From Crambe crambe (Eukaryota > Porifera > Demospongiae > Poecilosclerida > Crambeidae), in assembly GCA_963924555.1 (NCBI GenBank), contig OZ004598.1, positions 5,554,858 through 5,618,857 on the forward strand: a DNA stretch of 64,000 nt, given 5' to 3'. Positions within the stretch are counted from its first letter, which is position 1. Each line of letters opens with the position of its first letter. The position numbers and the translations under genes were made by a program. The notes beneath the pieces are model-generated. The model was given only the letters and a program-made list of their open reading frames with translations. It was not told the origin of the DNA and did not search any database. Positions 53,201 to 64,000 of the stretch are shown piece by piece.

Positions 53201-55801
53201 GCAAAAGTGATTCGTCCAGTAGAACCACAGAATGCCAAGCGTGTGTTTTCCACTCCTCCACGAACCACATCCACCCAGTTGTACAGGTTGGTGAACAGAA
53301 AAATCTCGTACTGAGTGAGCTCAATATCAATGGTCCAGTCAACAGGAACAAAGTCTAAAAGGTCATTGGGTTCCTTTCCCACCCAGTCATCCAGTAGTGC
53401 TGAAATGCGCATTAATAGAGAGGGGGTGCCGAGACTAATAATTATGCAGACTTACCATTGATGAAATCAATGTAAGCAAACATGACATTTGCCTGAACCT
53501 TTGTGCCTGAAAACTTCATATTCCATCTCTGAATCCCATTCCAAACTCGAGGAAACTTTAGATCGACAAGAAATGAAATGGTCACAGCATTGCCCAGTGG
53601 TCGATAAGGTAACGACGACATGACATGCACATCTAGCAGGTTCCCTTCGATTACTGATGTACTGCCATCCTCAGTAGTGACCCAAGGTATATGTATGGAG
53701 AGGCTGGACTGGGCACCCAGCCCAATGTTCAATCGATGGAGCGATTCCTCAAAGTTAAAGACCACATTAAACTCAGTATGAGAGCTCGCAGATACATTAA
53801 TATCAAATATAGTGTGTATTCTCCTCTCACCAGGCTGTCGCTCACGACTCACCACCTGCTCCATGCGATCCACCGGGAAAAAAAAAGCCTGCAGCTCTTT
53901 CCTTTGCCTGTTGGCATAGGAACCATAGTTGATCACAGTCCCATTTCCAAGAGTAACATCAAGAGCATATTTAGGAGGTGAAGTCTGTCCCAAAGGTACC
54001 AGGCCTGAATATTTGAAGAGAACTAAAGACAGGTACACTTATAGATATAAGTTGCGTACCTGGAGAGTCCTGGGAAAATACTACACATGCAGAGTCAGTC
54101 CTGAGTAGTGGATAGTCATCGGTGTCATCCTCATGCAGAGGAGGCCTGCACAATGTATGCATGCAACCAGTCACACGTACACAATACATGCATGCATGCA
54201 ACCAGTCACACGTACACAATACATGCATGCATGCAACCAGTCACACGTACACAATACATGCATGCATGCAACCAGTCACACGCACACAATACATGCATGC
54301 ATGCAACCAGTCACACGTACACAATACATGCATGCATGCAACCAGTCACACACACACAATACATGCATGCATGCAACCAGTCACACGTACACAATACATG
54401 CATGCATGCTTAAAGCAGTACCTTTCAAAAACTGGTCTGGAGTAACCATGACTGTGCTCCAAAGTGATTTTGATATTGGTTCCACTACAGTTCACACTAT
54501 GTAGCAACTCATCATAGGGAGTGGATGCCTACATGAGCAAGTATGCAGTGTAGCGACTGTACAAACAGGTGACTATTCTGCATACCTCGTTAGTCGAGTA
54601 ATTGACCTCAGCTCTTGTAAAGTGGACCACTAAGGTCCTTTCCACATGGTGGTTGCCTAATAACAAGCGCCCCTGTCCAATGGAGATAGTATCCACATAA
54701 TATGCACACTCAATGAAATGATATACCTACCTTATGGATGGAAAAGTGGAGAGAAGGCTGTGTCTCTTTCCACCATCTCCAGAATACACTGAAAGATGTA
54801 GCACATAAGCACACCGATAATCTAGGTGACTAATCAGAATTAATCTACGAGTCTTGCAGTGATCTATGTAGCAACAGGACCAACAACTGAGATTATAGTC
54901 TAGCCTGTTAACTAGGCATATTGAATGTTTACATTTGAGTAGAAGTGAATTGAGGCATAATGCTTACTGAATTTTTAAGTGCTACCTTCATGATTAAGAG
55001 TTGCAATACTCACCCTTCCTCTCCCTCCACACCACTCTCAGCTCCTAGGGAACATAACAATCTTTAACCTATTAAAAATGGATGTAACTCACCATAGGGA
55101 TTCTTGGATGCCCTATACTCATCATATACTTCACTTCTGCAGAAAAAAACACAATTACCATGCAAAGTCAATCTAATCAATGAACTGACCTGTTGTACCA
55201 ATGGTACTCAAACCCATTCAGATGAACAAACATGAATCTCGTCCATTTCACACCATTATGATGGCAAGCTGCTGGAAGTGATTACACTGGTTAGCAATTG
55301 GTTACACAGATATCTGGCAGACTGATTTTCTACCAATGCCAAAGTGACTTATTGTTGAGAGTGCAAAAATATGGACTTTAATTGACTCACCACTGCACCA
55401 ACACAAACTAGCATATCCACTGCTAACTCTGAAAAGCAAATAATCAGTAAGCAAAGAACAGAGTTCTCATAGTCCTATCATACCTGATTGAATAGTCTCT
55501 GCAGTAATAATGCAGGTGCTTAAAAACCAGACGGCGAGCAAGGAGATTGATATAAACAGACCCTGTAATTGAAATACTACATCAAAACACTTGGATATCA
55601 CACAAGTAGCAACATACCTATTGATATGCCACTGTCTTGAAGAAACAAGTTAACTATTTTAGTGACGAGCAGAGCTAGTAACCTGGAACTGTAGAGAAGG
55701 TGAAAAACCACCCATACCACAGATAACGAGACTGGAAGTAGGAGCAGTAAGGACGGACGCCCTTCACAACTCTCCTCACCAACACACAAACTTGAATTCA
55801 T
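41233..55801 (-). CDS. BLTP1: Bridge-like lipid transfer protein 1 (KIAA1109/Tweek/Csf1 family)
   Basis: The largest gene here, 14.6 kb with dozens of exons. The start MNSSLCVGEESCEGRP leads into a membrane segment (LLLLLPVSLSVVWVVFHLLY), the ER anchor of the family. Early exons carry LNGFEWYHYNR and GSYANRQRKELQAFFFP; the motif TQRLWFLWRRD with CGCWGDCFFLDG lies near 51190-51270. Very long exons at 50233-46718 (1171 codons), 51688-50246 and 45420-43483 contain Ser/Pro-rich linkers and beta-rich groove segments. Near the C-terminus come GYDMRRLNDITAFRRCWYR and ARTTIPKWVQRGAMDPLDKG, the family signature. It forms a rod-like hydrophobic channel moving phospholipids between ER and other membranes. 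A Glu-rich run lies at about 44580-44650. One intron (54146-54421) is a minisatellite. Exon count and some small N-terminal exons are not resolved. Confidence 0.93.
54146..54421. repeat. 35-bp minisatellite filling a BLTP1 intron
   Basis: About seven copies of a 35-bp unit (acaatacatgcatgcatgca + accagtcacacgtac) fill 54152-54409. Variant copies read cgcacac or cacacac in place of cgtacac. The flanking BLTP1 exon edges are at 54145 (after a TGCAG acceptor) and 54422 (GTACTG donor), so the intron is almost wholly repeat. The unit contains tgcatgcatgca, a self-complementary segment. Because 35 is not a multiple of 3 and the unit lacks stops, all three plus-strand frames stay open; these are not genes. 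Confidence 0.95.
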
Positions 55802-55924
55802 AGCTAGCTAACCCAGGCCTAAATAGCCTGCTGGCTGTTATTCAAAATTTCACGGAACGATTAATTAAAAGAGGTCAAAGGTGATACATCATGATTGACA
55901 AAGTGCACTGCATGATATTATATG

Positions 55925-56307
55925 TTATTCTTTCTGCCTCTTTTCTACTATGGCACGTCTCTTGTTCTGCTCAGCTAATTTGTATCTGTTCAATTTTGCG
56001 GTACGTTCACTTCTGCCTGACCAAATGATAAGAATGGAGCCGATCAGACCTAGTCCCATCAGGCCAAACATCATTCCGATCCTGAATCGTGAAGCTGCCT
56101 TATCCAACATAGCAATGCTACAGTCATGGGGCATAGCAAAGGTAAAAAATCGACATTAAGCTTAATTAGATCTTACAACTCGAGTATACCTCACCTAGCT
56201 TCTGAAACTGGTCCTTTTGTTGTTCTTGTCAACTGAAGTAGCTTATTTTGAAACCTGGTCACTCTGTGCTTAGGCACAGAGGAACTATACAACCTCCACT
56301 GGCTCAT
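55925..56307 (-). CDS. FAM162-like small membrane protein (DUF1075)
   Basis: Two exons. Exon 1 (56307 to about 56196) reads MSQWRLYSSSVPKHRVTRFQ, then NKLLQLTRTTKGPVSEA. After a 70-bp intron, exon 2 gives SIAMLDKAASRFRIGMMFGL, one membrane helix (MMFGLMGLGLIGSILIIW), SGRSERTAKLNRYKLAEQNK and a basic end RRAIVEKRQKE. The order of a TxF-K-LL motif, SxxMLDxAxxRxRI, a helix and then SGRxxxxxxxxLxxxN matches the FAM162/UPF0389 family. Human FAM162A is mitochondrial and linked to hypoxia-induced death; here only the family and single-pass membrane topology are supported. About 100 residues. The start is 506 bp upstream of BLTP1 on the same strand and 159 bp from divergent ENY2. Confidence 0.72.
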
Positions 56308-56465
56308 CGTCCTACTCGATTCCTAATACCACGCCCACACCAAGTTTCTATTTAAAGCACACTATAGCTATAGTGTGTTACCACTTGAGGACTGGCTTTT
56401 TTTATAGGCTCTTTGCGAGGTAAGAGGAAGGAAGGTCAGTTTGCAGACCTTGACCTGGATGTACC

Positions 56466-57018
56466 ATGACCACTGAGTAAGTAACGTAGCAGGAAACAAG
56501 AGAGGAAATGCACTAGCCAGTCTGCTCTTTCAGATTCCAGCCAGAAAGGAAAAGGAAAGAAATGCAACTGAGAACTCAGATAAACCAGAAACTAGAAGAA
56601 AATGGCGAGAGAGAGAGGTTAATAGCATGTAAAATGTTATGGAAAGTGATTATTCTTATACATGACAGACTTGGTGAATTACTCCGTGCTAGATTAAAGG
56701 AGTGTGGGTGGAGAGATCAACTAAAGGAAAACTGTCGAGGTCGGTGTTACAAACTCCAGGGGGCCGATAATATGTTGTTAATAATTATTTTGATCTAGCA
56801 ATAATATCTAAAAAGGGCATTAGCAATGTGACAGTGGATGGCCTTGTCCAGGAGATCACACCAGTTGCACGCGGTACACATGCAACTTCTGCCTTGGCAG
56901 TATATATTAACATGCAATTATGTTTTTTTTTCTTTTTTTTTTTCCAGCATCTGTTCCTGATGAAGTAAAGAAAGAACTTTTACAACACATACGCAACTAC
57001 CTGGACCAAAAACAGTAG
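56466..57018 (+). CDS. ENY2: ENY2 subunit of SAGA deubiquitinase module and TREX-2
   Basis: Five short exons. MTTE, then [20 protein letters not shown] with [48 protein letters not shown] with [26 protein letters not shown] and KQ. About 103 residues, matching the family. INQKLxExGERERLxELLRxxLxECGWxDQL and the closing SVPDxVKKELLxxIRxYL are unmistakable. ENY2 (yeast Sus1) binds ATXN7L3 in the SAGA H2B deubiquitinase module and GANP in the nuclear-pore TREX-2 export complex. Exon 1 has only 11 coding bases. The small-exon structure is notable because introns of yeast SUS1 are also known for regulated splicing. Its stop is 145 bp from the convergent NSMAF stop. Confidence 0.95.
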
Positions 57019-57162
57019 TTATTACAATGATAAATAATAATAATACCATCTGTAAAAAAAAACAACAACAACAAAAACAAAACAAAAAAAAACAAAAACT
57101 GAAAACAAAAAACCTTTGAGAAATTGAACATGTGATCTGAAAGTTTGCTATGGAATGAAATT
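57019..57162. repeat. A/C-rich low-complexity tract between convergent genes ENY2 and NSMAF
   Basis: At 57053-57112 the plus strand is nearly pure A with scattered C (aaaacaacaacaac, aaaaacaaaac). It follows an ataataataat stretch just after the ENY2 stop, and could supply poly(A) signals for ENY2. No gene present. Confidence 0.8.
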
Positions 57163-61595
<4,433 letters not shown>

Positions 61596-61728
61596 CAGCA
61601 GTCTCGTCTTTCTTCTCCCCCAAACTATAATTTATTGCTCACATGCAAGGGGCGGGGCAAGCTATCCCCTATAAGGGGATCCCTTACCAAAAACATAGAT
61701 ATACTAGACTACGTAGTCTAGTATATCT
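61596..61728. promoter_or_regulatory. Shared promoter NSMAF/RhoGAP with GC box, palindromic TATA-like element and 38-bp palindrome
   Basis: A GC box aggggcgggg lies at about 61648-61657. The 17-bp inverted repeat atcccctataaggggat (61664-61680) centres on ata and presents TATAA to the plus strand and TATAG to the minus strand. Next, a perfect 38-bp palindrome spans 61694-61731. Only 133 bp separate the two start codons, so all these elements serve both genes. TATA function is inferred. Confidence 0.5.
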
Positions 61729-61731
61729 ATG
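61694..61731. repeat. Perfect 38-bp palindrome ending in the RhoGAP start codon
   Basis: Left arm catagatatactagactac (61694-61712) and right arm gtagtctagtatatctatg (61713-61731) are exact reverse complements without spacer. The last three bases are the ATG of the RhoGAP gene; the mirror CAT is an ATG on the minus strand. An in-frame TAG at 61714 closes the frame upstream. Confidence 0.95.
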
Positions 61732-64000
61732 CCAAAAAGGACCTCCAGATTTGGCAAGGCTGACATGTCTTCGTGCAGAGCAAAGCAAAAAGGAGTGAGT
61801 AGTTATACTTGTGTTGGCATAGGTGGCTGCTGTTTTTTTTCGAGTCTGAGGCGACACAATCATAGAGACTGTCACAGCTAGCTAGCTAGTTCATCATGCA
61901 GTGGTATTGCATCTCTGCAGGTCCGTCAGAAAGGGTGGCTGAACAAGAGGGGAGGTAGAATCCACACCTGGCACAAGAGATGGTTTGTCCTGACTGGTGA
62001 CTTGCTCTTCTACTACAAATATCCACAGGTGAGTGTAGAGCGTAATGGTTCATCAACAAACTGTCAGAAAGTGTGTTGAATATGACAGGACAACAGACCT
62101 ACAGGAACCATTCCACTGGCTGGTAATAAGGTCATCAGGCACCCCGATGACCCCAAGCAACTAACATCTTTCAAGTTTGAGATAGTTGGTACGTATGTCA
62201 GCCTTTTTGCTGAATAGCATTGGCAGTATCGTCTCCCCTATCAGCAGGTAGTGCTGGGCAAGTTGTCACAGGCAATCATGAAACATATCTCATCAGTGCT
62301 GACTCAGCAGATGTGGCAGACAGATGGGTCGAAGCTATTCGTCGAGTGATGCACGAGGTGAGTTGGTAACTTGATCTATCTATATCATAGCCAAGGGTGC
62401 GTGTAAGTGTGATTGATGGATGATCGTTGTAGCCATATGGAGGTGGAATGTTTGGCAGGAGTCTGGAGGAGACAATGGAGGTAGAAGCAAGACTGGGTGG
62501 CACTTATGTACCTGTTTTGCTTCATCGCTGTGTCAAATTTATCCGAGAACATGGTTGGTTGTTGTATATACACTGCAGAATGCTAAAATAGCATGCCATC
62601 ACCATAAAAGGTGGTGGGATTCATTGGGCCACTTAGAATGGCATGTTACAGTGTAGTGTAGCAGTTATATGTGTTTATTTTTGGTAATTGCCATGTGATT
62701 ACTGGCAGGCCTGCATGAGGTGGGAATCTTTCGACTTCCAGGCCAGGCTAGTCGTATCCAGGCCATGAAGGAGCTCTATGACTCTGGTTCTCAGCAAGAC
62801 TTTCCCATTTCTGAAGATGTTCATACAGTGGCTTCGCTTTTTAAACTGTACCTGAGGGAACTGCCTGAGCCAGTAGTCCCCTTCACCTTTTATCAGAGTT
62901 ATAATCAAGCATTGGAAGGTACGTGCACATCTTCTCTGAATGCAATCTCGAATGTAGCGATTATGCAGTGTACTTTGCAGGAGAGTGTGGGAAATCAGAT
63001 GCAACAGAAGGGGAAGGACTGGAACAGCTGAAGAGGTTACTCATCCAACTTCCAGTGGCAAACTTTAACGTGCTCAAGTATTTGAGGTACTATGTCAATA
63101 ATTTTCACTGGTCTTTTTGTTGAGTAGAATATTTTTGTGTAAAGTCGATTTCTTCATGAAGTTGAGGAATATTCAGAGGAAAATAAAATGAACAGTTTAA
63201 ATTTGGGGACCATCTTTGGTCCACACTTGTTGCGTCCAGACACCGAAGACCCTCAGGTTCTCATGGAGTGTAACAGTGTTTCTACCAACTTTGTACGAGC
63301 AATGGTTGCACATCACCTAGACTTATTTCCCCCGACTGGTGACGAACATGCGCCTAAGAGGTTAAGTGTGGTCTTTCAAGCTGGAACTGTTCCCCCATGG
63401 CTACAAATGTCTGACCAGCCCTCCAAGATGGAACAGCAGCGTTCACTCTACCAGGCCGAATCAAAAGGTCGCTCTCTCTCCTTCAGGCCCAGACAGAATT
63501 CCGCTCCTCTCGATCACAAGGGCAGATGTAAGTGTGCACGATTATCACCCAATATCAAATGTGACTGGCTACACATGTAGTACAATTATGTAGTACACAC
63601 ATGGATTATTGTAACATAGGTAGGCATGCCAGTGTTGTTCAGGTAGCGGAAGTGAGACAATTTCATAATCTAGTGCGTGTGAACTTATTGTGATGCAGTT
63701 GGGGGGAAGGTAGCATCCATGGTCGAACAGTTCAATCATCTAAGAGGCTCCAAGCAAGGAGAATCATCCCAGCAAGAAGCACGATGCCATGTGGAAATCA
63801 CAGGACCCATCATGAACTATCAGCCAGGAATGTCTGTTCCTAATCCATCAACCATAGCAGAAAAACCTACTGACCGATCTCCTGAACTCCTGCATGGAAA
63901 GAAGGACTTGGAAAGTCAATGGAAGACAAGTCCGTTATTCACTTCAAGTGAAAAGGTTTCTGACGATGAGGACGATGTGCCAGAAATCATCAAACGACTA
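61729..64000 (+). CDS. PH-domain RhoGAP of ARHGAP22/24/25 type (partial, runs off right edge)
   Basis: Exon 1 MPKRTSRFGKADMSSCRAKQ, then a PH domain: VRQKGWLNKRGGRIHTWHKR with WFVLTGDLLFYYKYPQ, RPTGTIPLAGNKVI, DRWVEAIRRVMHE. Then PYGGGMFGRSLEETMEVEAR. The RhoGAP domain shows VPVLLHRCVKFIREHGLHEV, GIFRLPG with the arginine finger, DVHTVASLFKLYLRELPEPV, and NSLNLGTIFGPHLLRP. A Ser/Pro-rich tail begins (RSLSFRPRQNSAPLDHKG) and further exons run past 64000. The PH then Phe-Gly-Arg-Ser linker then GAP order is that of ARHGAP22/24/25 (FilGAP), which accelerate GTP hydrolysis on Rac or Cdc42. A second in-frame Met at 61765 is an alternative start. The expected C-terminal coiled coil lies outside the window. 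Confidence 0.9.

Noticed and set aside
54152-54409. CRISPR-like look of regular repeats
   Set aside because: Units are contiguous with no unique spacers, in an animal intron; it is a minisatellite.
54108-54504. Three overlapping plus-strand frames of 101-123 codons
   Set aside because: Produced by the 35-bp repeat lacking stops; period not a multiple of 3 keeps all frames open. They are antisense to a BLTP1 intron.

Overview
The window is animal nuclear DNA. About 25 genes with short GT-AG introns (mostly 40-150 bp) are packed onto both strands, and many neighbours are only 60-250 bp apart. The gene set is metazoan: fibrinogen-domain secreted proteins, a VWC/TSP1 secreted protein, CENP-T, NSMAF, BLTP1/KIAA1109, FAM135, a PH-RhoGAP and the U11/U12 snRNP 25K protein. 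Extreme compactness, strong conservation of housekeeping proteins and a local expansion of odd Rab-like GTPases suggest an early-branching animal, most likely a demosponge. That placement is an inference from gene content, not a phylogenetic result.

Layout, left part (1-23 kb). A secreted VWC+TSP1 gene (-) is cut by the left edge. About 2.4 kb without a recognisable gene follows. PSMA7 (-) and CENP-T (+) diverge from a 147-bp spacer carrying an NRF1-like palindrome. A CXorf65-like gene (-) and AFG3L2 (+, m-AAA protease) come next. DPM1 (-), a single-exon FAM135 (-) and the long COG4 gene (-, about 9 kb, large introns) fill 10.4-23.06 kb.

Middle part (23-41 kb). Two tandem fibrinogen-domain genes (+), an intronless ANKUB1-like gene (+) and BOP1 (+) are followed by five Rab-like GTPase genes (one -, four +). 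All five share one intron position, and they show progressive loss of canonical G-box residues. NFS1 (-, cysteine desulfurase) carries a fold-back/MITE-like element in an intron and diverges from RBM39 (+). SNRNP25 (+) is next.

Right part (41-64 kb). The giant BLTP1 gene (-, 14.6 kb) has an intron made almost entirely of a 35-bp minisatellite. A FAM162-like gene (-), ENY2 (+), NSMAF (-) and an ARHGAP22/24/25-like PH-RhoGAP (+, cut by the right edge) complete the window. The RhoGAP start codon is the last three bases of a perfect 38-bp palindrome.

There is no operon logic as in bacteria. Functions are mostly unrelated housekeeping: proteasome, kinetochore, mitochondrial proteolysis, Fe-S supply, glycosylation donor synthesis, Golgi tethering, ribosome biogenesis, major and minor splicing, lipid transfer and SAGA/TREX-2. 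Shared promoters and closely abutting 3' ends are the main form of gene-to-gene coupling visible. No rRNA, tRNA or CRISPR array was recognised. Exon boundaries were read by eye from GT/AG sites and family alignment recalled from memory, so short exons may be missed.
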